Positions 47,339 to 59,700 of a DNA stretch of 64,000 nt are shown piece after piece. How positions within the stretch are numbered: position 1 is the first letter of the stretch; the number at the start of each line of letters is the position of its first letter. The translations under genes and the position numbers were made by a program. The DNA is from Ptychodera flava. Lineage: Eukaryota; Hemichordata; Enteropneusta; Ptychoderidae. Where the stretch lies: contig NC_091938.1 in NCBI RefSeq assembly GCF_041260155.1, forward strand, positions 16,379,219 to 16,443,218, read 5' to 3'. The notes below the pieces were generated by a model. It did no database searches. It was not told the origin of the DNA and worked only from the letters and a program-made list of their open reading frames with translations.

Positions 47339-50300
47339 TTAAAATCTCTCTGAAGACCTTGCTGCCACTGATCTCATGCTGCCGTACACTTTTGAAGGGG
47401 GACTTCCAAGTATGAGATTACAGAGAGCAGTTCGTGCAATTCGGATGTTTTGATATGAACCTAGAATGTGAATCTTCGTGTCAGCCAAAACTATTCTGGT
47501 CTTTGTTCCATTTTCAATTGTGAACTTGGTCTTGCCACCTTTGCCAGCAATTCTACCGATAGCCCTGGACAGATGGTCACCCTTTAATGGTTTCACTGCA
47601 AGGCAAGAACAGACAAGATATATTTCATGAATCATTCACTAAGTGTAGCAATGATTCTGCATTCGCAAATCTCATCATGAACAGACAGTTTATTAAACGC
47701 TTTACAAAAAAGCATCCAATTACTAGAAGTACTAAACACTACTAGCAATATCACAGAAAATCTTCCTTACATTAATGTTGTCAAACTCTGTACTATAGGC
47801 AGGGCTTGCTTTTAATGCACACAAAAACAATGAATCCACCACTTGAGGTATGGTATTTCTACCTCATTTGAAACTATGTGAACAAAGCATTGGAAGGGCA
47901 GACACGTGCAGCAGCTGTGTAAATGTAAAACTGTCATTCATATAGTATAGACCTGGTCACCAAATTTAACCACGATGCAGTGCACCAGTACTGAAAAGGC
48001 AGCAATTGAATTGTATGTCTCAGCATAGGAATGATTGACAAAGCAAAGTTCATTGAACCAAAAAGGTATACCTGCTGAGGTACTGACAACAAAAATGTGT
48101 GAACATCAAAATTGTGATTTTCACAGGCTACCTCCTTGCAATGGATTTTGTTACTCTGCAGTTTAACTGAGAAATGTGTGTTGCATTTCACTGAATTATA
48201 TAAGTGTGCCACAAGATAGTTACTAATCAACATCGACAGAATCTTTGTATCCACCAAAAAAATTATGTTGAGAAGTTTATTAGAACAAAGGAAACATATC
48301 TGTAGACATCGCTTCATAACTTTTCTTGAGGCAAAAAAAGTTGACTGTGTTAAAGTCTGAGAACACATCTACTCATAATATTTACAAGCAACTTTATTGC
48401 AACCATCAATGTCACCGTTTCACAAGATTTCCTTGTATACAAGTAAGCGATTGATAAGAAGATTGGAAACTATGAAACTGAAGCAAACATGCTTGTATAC
48501 TCACCATCTGTTATATCAAAGGACTCAAGGAATAGCTCGTCTAACCTAACCAGAGCTAGAGCATCCTGCAATGTGGAAAGAGGTATGACTGGGTGAAATT
48601 CACTTGGCTTACAAAAAAACAACAGCAGCAAACTGATAATCACCTCACCGCACAACTTCACTACCTGTGAAATTGTACATGGAATATGACTTTGATAATG
48701 GACGTGAGTGAGTGTACTTTACTGAATACAGTCTTACAAGACTACATCCACAGGTAACTCATTCCATCAAACTGTGTTACAAAGGAGTATGTCATTCTGC
48801 CCTTCAGCTCTACTTGTTTTTTATAAGTTTTTTAAAACTTGACTGGTCTTGACATCTTTTGTCAATTATTTCACACCCTTTACTGCATTGCTAATGACGT
48901 AGTGTCAACCTGAAATGGTCACAGTCAGTCTCAAGCACTTACCTCAACTTCAAATCCTAAACAAAAAGCCTTGACAAAATCAGCTGCCTTTTGTAATGCA
49001 CTTATGTCTCTTGTTTCTTTTGAAGTCTGCAAAGAAACATTACTATTATTATTATACATGATTTGTTCCACATATTTCTTCAAATTATTCAAATCACAAT
49101 CTATACATGCTTAAGGCTTTTAATAGCATTTTTATGTATAGCATTTGGAAATGGCTCTGGACACTTTTAGTTAACTTTTGAAAAACAGCAAACCCAAAAT
49201 ATTACTAAATTTATTTAAGAAACCACACAAATATTTAATTGTCTGTTCATTACTGCAAATTTACCATGCTTGTATAGTACTGACCTTTATTTCAACATTC
49301 CTTGTCCTGAGGTTAAAGCGAATCTGAAGTTGTAAATGTTCAACCACTGGTGTAAATATTTTCATCCAGTTTTCTTTTAATGGTGTGTATCTGTTGGCAG
49401 GAACAGGGACCTTCCGCATTTCACTGGAACCATCCTGATGAAATTTTAAAAAGGTCAAAAATAGTGATGTTGAAAATTGCACTGAATTCCTACTTCGCAA
49501 GACTTTGTTTAGTACCCCTTATCATTTTAGCCCTAATCCTGCCACACAGTATCTGATCACTGCCCCATCTGCAAGTCAGTAACAAAAACGGTATTGAGCC
49601 AATTCATATACACCTCCTTGGTATTGTGTGTTATAGCAGGTTTGCCCTTCCAAATATACATGCCTGAAAAGGGTAACTACAGTATCTATAAACCAAGTGT
49701 TACAAAACCATATAACCTACTATGTAAATATAAATCAGAATGTCCATTGTACAATATTTATTCATGGGGCAATATTGCCCTCTTAATTAAGAATAAAAGA
49801 AATTACGAATGCAGAAAATACAAACACATACAAAAATTAAAAGGATTTGATTCTCTGCTGATGTTTTCCAACTGATCTAAAGTAAATTCAAACAGCAGTG
49901 ACTTCATGGTCCTGTGTACAGTTAGCTGTTTCAAGTGTACTGCACGTTGAGGGCGTCATACATGAGTTACTGAGAATGTTGCAACAACAATCACATGTAA
50001 TGTATGGCAGAAAGTCTTTTTAACAGACTGTAGGTGAAGGTCTATAGCGAAGGGTTACCCTTTCAAAGAGTAAACCAATTCTGTGGACGTCGTAACTAAT
50101 GCACAGCATAACAATATAAGCCTGGTCCAATAGAAAAATCAACAGGCTACACACATAGTCAAAATATGTAGTCAAAATCACATCTTCCACGGGACATGTG
50201 TAGTTTAGTTACTTACGAGAAGCTTTTCGCCTGACAATGGTGGGAAACTCGGCCTCTTGACCGGCGCGTCGGTCATTTCAACATCTTCTCCGCGTTTTCG

Positions 50301-50414
50301 TTTCCTGTCACTTTTCCTATGAACCTTTTTAAATCCGCCTTCCTCTGCGATTCCATTAGAAATGCTCGTACTTTCAGTGACGATTTCGTCGCCATGTGTT
50401 TCGGCTTCCGCCAT
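47339..50414 (-). CDS. PNO1: PNO1, RNA-binding 40S ribosome assembly factor (complete, 5 exons)
   Basis: PNO1 (yeast Dim2 homologue) binds pre-40S rRNA near the 3' end of 18S and works with the endonuclease NOB1 in late nucleolar and cytoplasmic small-subunit maturation. Exons: 50414-50217, 49434-49285, 49026-48943, 48565-48505, 47595-47339; 249 aa, against 252 in human. The acidic/basic N-terminal tail ([20 protein letters not shown]) is variable in the family. Exon 2 has [20 protein letters not shown], exon 4 [20 protein letters not shown]. Exon 5 holds the KH domain with [16 protein letters not shown] and ends [20 protein letters not shown]-stop. All phases fit. It is head-to-head with KPTN. 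Confidence 0.97.
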
Positions 50415-50744
50415 GATTGTGTTTTGACACGTAGGCGGAATCGGATTGGAAGTGTAATCAAGATATTGCACTTTGTTAAACGACCAAACAGACCTTCATT
50501 TTACAAAATCTGTGCGTTTTAAGAAAAAAATCGGAATACAATAGGAATGTGTTGCATCGGAATGAATATCAGGTGGTCTTTAGCAGATTACATGACTTTA
50601 TTTCTCATTTCGATTGGAATCCGAAAACACAAAACAATCAAAATCTGCAGTTAAATTGACAATTTTGACCTTTCGTGACCTGTACCTGGTTGATGCTTGT
50701 GCTAGGACGTCGCACACTCTGCGACGCGACGCCAATTACCAAGA
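50415..50744. promoter_or_regulatory. Short bidirectional promoter of PNO1 and KPTN
   Basis: Only 330 bp separate the two start codons, on opposite strands. The interval is richer in CpG than the neighbouring introns, has GGATTGGAAGTG near 50443-50454 (an inverted CCAAT plus ETS-like core) and no TATA box, as in many housekeeping bidirectional promoters. Transcription start sites are not visible. Confidence 0.6.
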
Positions 50745-53700
50745 ATGTCGAGCGAAGAGAGCGAAATTGATCTGTCCGAGGCACACTTCTACAACCTGCC
50801 GTCTCAGAGTAACGTCTATGGGCTAACTAGCATAACTTTTCCCGACGGCAGCAACAAGATTCTTGTAGCATCGCTCAGAGGCAAGATTGTGTGTGTTGAG
50901 TATCAGAACGAACGAGGCGTGTTCAGACCGTCAGTGAAGGAAGTCCACTTTACATACATCCCAGGTAAACAAAAACAAGAATGTTATAAATGATAATTAG
51001 TTTGGCTGCTATACCACTGATTGTTTCATGCCATTCTTTGTTTCATTTATTATTTTGTTTGTTTATTTGCCAGTCTCTGTCTTCAATGTTATGCGCCAGT
51101 CAATGTAAACCCCCCCCCCCCCCACCTCGGGCGATACGGGAAAATGTGGGGGATTAGACCGTGTGTGCCATGAAACTGTGCCCGAGGGGTGGGGCAATTG
51201 CCTCGTTTTGATCCCCCTATTCCTTTGACGGACAGGCCCAGATGTTCGTAAATAACTACGCATGCGCACGTATGCAGGGCCTGAAAATTACCCGAAGTCC
51301 CGGACCAGTGATTTTTTATCCCGAACCAGTACTAATTACCCCTAAAAAGTCCGCAGACCAATACAAAAAAGGAGCCAATTTATTTTGCAAGGGAATGTCC
51401 GGTGCTTTCCCAGATTGTGTTCTAGTGTCTTTTGACGAAAAATTAGAAACTACGTCCCCCCAATATACCGAAGTTTACTGAAACCAAGGAGGTAGCAGAG
51501 ACGCACTAAAGCCAGTTAAACTAAAACCAAGAGGCCCATTCCATTGAGAGACTACGTCTTTAAGCTACAAAATTACAATAATTATCGCGTCTTTAAGTCA
51601 ATCAAACATTTAAAATTTAGTCTATTTCTTTCATCACAACATAAACTCTAAAGGAAAATCAGTTACTCTATTACAGTTTGCGATTCATGATATGAGCCAG
51701 GCGATGAGCGTCCACTAGCCACTGCACTGCAAAAATCAAATGACGGGCCACGTACTCATTTTACATGTAAAATTTAATGTGGTAAAAACCAGACCATAGC
51801 CTCAGCTAAAAATATCAGCAACCCCAAAATTGTGTGAAAATATTATATCTCTGTCTATCAAAGTAGTGTTTTGCAGTCAAATTCTCTGGAAGGAGTCTCA
51901 TTACAACTTTCCGATCGTCCATGGCAAGCAAGCTTCTGAATTTAGAAGGTCACCATGCTGAATTCCTTATATAGTCAAGACCCCCTAACTCGATTGTAGT
52001 TGACCTTAACAAGAACCGCCTAGCTTGTCAAAACAGCGTTATGGCAATTTAATATTGCTATCAAAGGAAAAAGAAGTCCCTCTCAGATATTTGTGTTTTA
52101 AACCTATTTTTTACAATTTAAATGGGAAAGAATCAACCGCTGGGCAATTATAAAAATGAAGTGAACTTTATAGCAATAGTAAAAAAACATGTTAAGTATG
52201 TGGTGCAAGAACTTGAGAAAATTACCAAGTAAATGTTTATGCAGTGTGTCTATATTAAAAAGATTGGCAGTTTATGCTGTATGTAAATCCCAAGCAAATC
52301 TGATAGAAATGCATATATAACATGAGTATGAGAAATGAATCATTCTTGTATTGTTATGCAAATTTTTGAGGACAGTGGATTTTACCTTTGGACCAGTGAA
52401 AAAAAAACAGGTCACTGGTCCTGGGACCAGTGGGAAAAAACAGAAATTTTCAGGCCCTGGTAATGGTATGTTGTTGTTCAGAGCAGTAGCATGGCGAAAG
52501 GTGGATGTCAAGGCCATGTAGGCCGGTAAGCAGCTTTTCAACTGGCCATTGATGAATGCGATGCAGCAATATTCAGAGGTGTGCATGAAAGTATATTTGT
52601 GATTGATGGCTTAAATATCGATAACTAAATAAATGATTTTCATCCGCCGTGTATTCTTATTTTTTGGAAAACTGAACATACCATACGCAAAATTTCCCAC
52701 ATTTTCCCACGTGAGCGTGACATTTCGGATGTTCACGATGCCTCATCGGCATGGTCCAGCACTAAAAAGACCTCCGGGTCAACTCTATTTTTGATAAAGC
52801 TTAAAGGACAAAGTCAGCCATTTTTCATGAATTTTGTTTGATGCGATATACAACTTATTTTGTTTGACATGTTGAAAGATACTGAATGAATGAGTGACCA
52901 TACATATATTCGACCCCAGTTTTATACAAATTAAGTAAAACCATCGCGAAAACGAATTAATGGCCATGACCATAATTCATCATTTCGTGATGGTTTGCAT
53001 GTATCGTGTCTAAAACCGGGGTCGAATATAGCAGGGTCACCCATTCATTCAGTATCTTTCGACATGTCAAACAATATAAGTAGTATCTCACATCAAACAA
53101 AATTCATGAAAAATGGCCCTTTAAATTGCTTGTGTATTTGGAAAACATGTTCGGTCACGACGGGATTCCTTTTTATGTCCGCTAAATGTATTATCAAATT
53201 TATTCATGATGACCCATATAGCTAGGGAAACAGTTCTGTTTCATCAGTGTGATCATTCTGATCATCTGTTCTGTTGAGTTTTACACAGTATCTTTGTGGT
53301 GTGTTTTGTGATGAATAAACACGGACCATTGTGAATTTTCATTCCTCTGCTTGTTTTAAATCAGTGCATGACTGATGTAGAATGTGTCATTGTGCTTGTA
53401 GCATGAGAGCGAGAAGACAAAAAAGCTGCACTTGTGAGATTGGACATCATGTATCTTGTTTAATTATCAGCTTTAATTAGTTTATTGAGGCGACAGGTCT
53501 TGTATGATACATCTGGTGTTTTGATCTAATTGTTCTAGCCTGAAATATGTTTATGCCTGACAACATACAAGCAAACTAGACTGAAAAATATTGTAAATTT
53601 TTGCTCCAAAATAGGTGACGTGACAGTGACACCTCAACACTTAAAGTCACAGTATAAGTGGCTGAAAAACAAATGCGAAAAGTATGTCATTATCCTGGAT

Positions 53701-56700
53701 CTATTTGTGTTGATTGTGATAGACATTTGTGAACAGCATAAATGTCACAAAACCCTGTTTTAAATGATTAAAATTGTTCTAAAGTTGAACATGAACTTTT
53801 TATATTGATGCAGGTTGTTTACGACATGAAAATTCCAAAGAGTGGTTGTGTGTAGGAATTTACAAATTCCCCACCCCCGTATGTGGGGGATTTACTTGGT
53901 TTAGGTGGGGATTTTCCAGGTTGTCTTGCCCCAGGGGGTGGGGCATTTGGCAGATTTCACAGGACTAATTTCCAAATCCCCCACTAAACCCCGAGGTGGG
54001 GGGGGTGGGGGTTTACATTGACTGGCGCATTATTCACCTATCCTCTGTCTAGTATAATTTATGTCATGGTTCATATAATTTAAGTCTGAATAGATATTCA
54101 TCGATTCATCAACTACAGGTAAGAATCGTTGTGATGGAGGGAGTATGTGGACATTAAAATCATAGGTTGTTTTTCAAATTCCTGATAATTTATCTTGGAA
54201 TTCAGTATAAAAGTGAAATATTGAAAACAGCTTCCCATCTCACTATCTTTCTCAGTCAGGGAGAAAGTTGTATGTTTTAGATTACTACGCGACATATCGT
54301 ATTTGATGCACACCATTGTCACCAATTACTTATGAGATGGCCTTCGTGAAACGATCAAAAAGATCAATATTGTTTTTATTCTTAACATTCTTACCGTCAG
54401 AAAGGTTCTTGTCACAGAATGTTTTTGTCAGACAGTAGTGAATAAATAAACTTTTCTATTATATTATTCAGGTGATGCCGAGATAATCTCAATAGATGCG
54501 TTCAGTAGATCAGGGTCTGGTACCGGACTTGTGGTTGGCATCACATTCATCAAGGTTGGTTCAGGGGCTTCGCCCTGCTTTAGATTCAGCGATTTAAATG
54601 GTCAGCTTCTCAGCCTTTGAACTTCATTTTTATCAGTTTTGTGTACCACAAATGAGAATTGAAATCAAGTTGTTCTGAGGGTCTTGCCTGAATATTGGTC
54701 AGCAGACATACATACTTTAGGTCCAATTACAGACAGAATGCATAAGGAAATTGATGATCACATTTTTGTATCAGAGATAGGGCTGTTGTCAAATGACATC
54801 ACTTTTCTCTCATTAGTATGCAAAAATAAACATTTGTACACAAATTTAGCTTGCATTGTCAGATATTACACACGAAAGAACGACAAAAATACACCAACTA
54901 GGGGGACTGCCAATGTTACGATGCTAAAAAGACATAATTAATTGCCGTCAACTGACAAAATTTGACCACATTTCTAGCATCAGTGTCTGATGTCATGTGT
55001 GCAGCTATATTACAACAGCAAACAGCCCTGTTTCAAATGAACTAGCAGTAGCTGTAAATAGCAACATGAGAGAGCTCTTCATACAGTCTTTTGAGATTAT
55101 ACGGTACATGATACTTTATGTGAATTTGACCTCAACGTTTTTTACCTTTGTATCATTTTCAAGCAATATTTTTTATGATACGCAATTTACAGGTGACAAG
55201 TTTTAACAACGTAAATTGTTCTCATTTCTAGGATGCTGGTAATAATCCGACACAATTTCTGAATATCTATTCACCTTGGGAAGCAGGGTCTGAGTACAAT
55301 CTTGACAGCATTGCACGTAAGTACGCAGAAATTCATATTGCATTGCATTGATAGAACCATTACATGTACATTGATATTATAGATGGATTAGTAAAATGTC
55401 TATATTAATGTCCATTGTAATTTTATTGTATAACGTTTTCCAATATATAGCCTTTAGAATGACACAAGATTGGCCAAGAGCTGACCTATTATTTGTTCAT
55501 CTTTCCTTTGAATCAGTAGTGCTTCAGTAAAAATGTTGGTGTTTAGAGTTGTATTTTAATACTGTACTGTGTCACTTTCTCGTATTTACAGAGGGTTGTT
55601 TTAACTTGGAGCTGGATTTCATTCCATATCACTTATACCATACAGAGTAAGTACAAAAACAACCAAACCAATGTCCTTGGTAAAATGAATTTCAAGCACT
55701 TTATGCTATGGAGCATCGCATAATATTCTTACTGTGAGATGGTATACATTCCAAAACAAATTTCAAGAAAAATGATCTTTTTTGCCACTGACAAGTGAGT
55801 CTTTCTCTGCTAAGTCATCGTGGTACTTTGTTTTGATAATTGAAAATGCATTCTCAATTCATTAACACAAAGTTGTATGGCATTTAGTGTATGGTAGATT
55901 ACAGATAACTTGGCATGAGTGAAAACTTGTATACATTTGTATCAGTGTAATGTTATTATTCCATGCCTTGATCATTGGCATAAGTACACTTACGGTAAAT
56001 CTGAACTATGTAGATAGCATTTAAGGTAGAACGCACCTCGGGGACAGACATTCAGACTCTCAAACTTTTACAATTCTCTTCTGATATACCACATGCGGGG
56101 GTTCATTTTAAAGCTCTTGGTGAAAGAAAACTTTTCACCGGCATAGTTTTTCGAAATTTGAAAATTTTTGTTTTTCTCCATAGAGTTAACACAGGGGTGG
56201 CGGCCATTTTGAATTTCTAATATGGGTATATCTTGGGTAATTTGTTTCTCTAGTACCAAAATTTGCACGGTGACCCCCTATTTTTATTCTTGATTTTAAA
56301 AAAGAATGATTGAAAGATTCATTAGGGAAAGTTAGGGCAAAAGTTTAAGTCTTTCACTTTCGAGGTGCATACCACCTTAAGTGGAAGACGAACTTTGTGT
56401 TCTACAAAGCAGTTTTGAAGTATTACAAATGTGAGCCCAGTATAGTTCTCCTAAATTTTGCATAGAGAATACAGAAGTGTCTATACTGCATTTTTCATGC
56501 AAAAATATCTTTATTTACACAGAGTTTTTTGTGATGGTTCCTGGGAAACAGTTTTCTTGCTCAGTGGAGGAGATAGTCAAGTTCATGTCTACAAAGAGGT
56601 AAAACTGTACTGGCAGTGTTTGAGTTTTGATATTGAGCAAAACATTTGACCAACTGTAAAAAACATTTTGAGTTCCATTTTCGTCAAAACAAAATTGTAA

Positions 56701-59700
56701 AGCATGTAAGAAATTACCTGTTTGTATTAACATTCTTCTTTGCCATTTTACAGGCACCAATTTGCTATGTTTAAGAGGTTATTGGATAACTGAGGGTGGA
56801 TGTATGTATGTATGTATGTATGTATGTATGTATGTATGTATGTATGTATGTATGTATGTATGTATGTATGTATGTATGTTTGTCCATTGGTATGACAACA
56901 TATCACATATTGTTGATTGGAGGTTTTTGAAATGAATGCACTAGTTCTAAAAATATCGAATAAAGATAGGGATGACCTCAAATATATTTTTTTTAAATGC
57001 TTAGGAAATTTGAAGATATAATTTTTTTTTTGAATTTTATCAAGACATAATTTCTTTGAAACCATTTGTCCAAAGCTATTACAGATCTCGTTTGTGTTCC
57101 TAAGCATGACCTCTTTCAGATCTATTCTTGGGATAATGAAATTTACATATAATTTAATTTCAAAGGCCAATTTTCTCCTTTTGCAGGAGACATCTACAAG
57201 ACAGTGCATAAGTCACTTACATGCATATACTGGTACATGTCAGTTTTGATCAAATAGGAACACAATGTCACTGGAGCTATTTTTGATATCTTTAATTTTT
57301 TATTTACTCTCCACATTAGGATAAATTTTACGTGATGTCTAAATTTGAAGAAATACCTTGTGAAGATTTCTTTCCTGAATTTAAAGATCTTCAAAGCAAG
57401 TAAGTGGCAAAATACATGGTATTTCCTACCACAATGTGGGATGAAGTGAGTTCTAAGTGTGTCTGTGAGAGTGTTGCTAAAATTTTGTTTTAAAGTACAT
57501 GATCAGAGATACAGTATATAGATTACAACAACATAGATAGAAGTCCGTTATTATCAGATTTGTGTACTTGAACACTTTGCTGAGATGATACAACAATGTG
57601 TGTCCCTGTTCCAATCAAATGTAAGCACAGTCTCATTGAATCCAAACTTTAACCCTTTGAGCGCCAAAGTCAATTTTTTTCTCCTTTAGAAAATATACTC
57701 CAGTCGATATTTTTCAGATTTTTGTCAAAATTTTGATAACAAAGTTTAGCCTATGAAATGTGATGTCCATTTGGTCCAAAATTATCAAAACATTACAGAA
57801 ATAATCATAAAAATTGGAAAAAAATGTTGCACTAAAGTTTTGATGGGAACAATTATAGCACTTAAAGGGTTAACGTATCATTCAACTTCTGTCTTTTCTA
57901 TTCGTCTACCAGTGTTCTGTGGATGGACATCAAAAATGTCCATGGTGAAGAAAGGCTGACAGCAATGGGTTGTGAAAATGGCTACTTTAAAGTATGTGTT
58001 GTCAATCCAAAAACAGTGGGTATGTATGAACTGTATGGCTATATAATGTGTACTTGAAGACTTGTGGAAGTTTTTTGTACCTCAGGAAGATTCTTGCGTG
58101 TAAAGTAGATATTGGTTTCAGTTCTATTCTGTTTGGTTAGCAATTTCAAATAGTACCTTTTCATAATGCATACGCTGACAGCATGGTAGCTGTCTTTTGC
58201 TTTGAAATTGTCTAATGGACTACATTCTGCCCTTCCTAAATTTTTGCCTGACTATGATATCCAATTTATCACTCTGCTGTAGAATACATGAAACTGGTCA
58301 GGTTTTGTATTACAGTATGGAATCTGTATGGTGTAAATCAGCTCAGTAACTTTTCAGTATTCAGTCCTCACATCACACCAATGATTCTGCGCAATTTGAC
58401 CCTATATGGTGAGAAAATGCTTTGCTAAACACCAACATTCACACAAGATATAGTATAGTCTAGCAGAGCTGAAAAAATTATCTATTGTGGCATGTAAATT
58501 GTAATTGTGCCTCATATATGGAATGTCACATGCCCCACTGGATTCAATGGTAATTTGTTGACATCCTAGCAGGCCACTGACTGAAACTGACCCGGAATTA
58601 TTTTTGAACCATACAATTTTTATTCAAATATATTCATGCACCATTCTTTGACAAAAATTGTCTAACATATGGATTTTATTAGTCTCATTGTCATCTGCAA
58701 ATCAAACAAAATTCTGTATGAAAATTATGTGAGAGAGGCATGTAACATAAATATTAATGCCTGAATAAGGGACTGTGTACGTAGAGGCAGGAGACTGCGC
58801 AGGGTTACATGTAGTCCCTCCCCATTCCTGTAAGTAAAAATTTTGAATTATATGTATTTTTGCATATAACCATAAAAATGGAACTGTTATGTCATTAGGT
58901 TTAGCGTTAGCAATGGGCTCTTCAATCTTCATCCCGGCCATCCCAAAAATGTGCCATACATGTTTTCTTTTCCAAATTCATATATAGTAAACTTTATATT
59001 TTTTCTTCTCGGTGCTTTTTATCTTGATCAGAAGTGCTAAGGTTCATCAGTGGACAGCATGATGGTGCTGTAACATCTATCCGAGTCTTCTTTACAGAAG
59101 ATACCATAGATATGCCTTGTATAGAGGGTCTACCATCAAATTTACCAGGCAGTGATCGGGCAGACGCCAAAGAAACAGATTATCATCTTTTAGTATCACA
59201 TGCTGCGGAGCCTACCATTGTTTACAGGTAGGTATATCTATTACTGCATGTTTTTCAGATGTCTTTTCAGTGTCTCAGGAATCATTCTTTAATCATTCTT
59301 TGACTTTCAAAAACTTACAGTTATTTTCCACCACACACATTGTTCATGTTGCTCCATTTGAAATCTTGAGGCAAACTCAAGTTTCCAGAACTCTATTTTA
59401 GTCAAAATCACTTAATATTTTTTTACAAAAGAGTCAACACATGCAAAGATGATCATGTTAAACTCTAAAATATTTATAAATGGTAGGTAATTTGCTTCTA
59501 AAATTGAAAGATCTCCTTTTGATTATCATCTGTTCAAGGTACGTTGGGATAAGTCAGCTATCGACCTACAACTATCACCATCTGAGATTTTATCATGTGC
59601 TTGGTGATCTCATATCAGATAAAGTTTTGCCAAGGATTTCACAATGGTAGACTGCTTTGCAACACAGTCACATGACCAACTATTCCGTCACCAAGCTTTA

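Larger units (their letters stand above)
51092..54029. mobile_element. PIF/Harbinger-like non-autonomous element, 2.9 kb, with nested insertions
   Basis: The left end TGCGCCAGTCAATGTAAACC (51092) and the right end (its complement, finishing 54029) are inverted, and similarity continues for about 100 bp (CCCCCACCTCGGG, GGGGGATT, GGGGCA). The flanks are TTA at 51089-51091 and 54030-54032, the 3-bp target of PIF/Harbinger elements. No transposase is visible. At least two other elements (51275-52459 and 52801-53124) lie inside. The poly-C run at 51109-51123 may be miscounted. Confidence 0.7.

Noticed and set aside
56748-57209. A 153-codon minus-strand open frame containing repeated THTYIHTYI.
   Set aside because: The repeat is the (TATG)n microsatellite read as protein.
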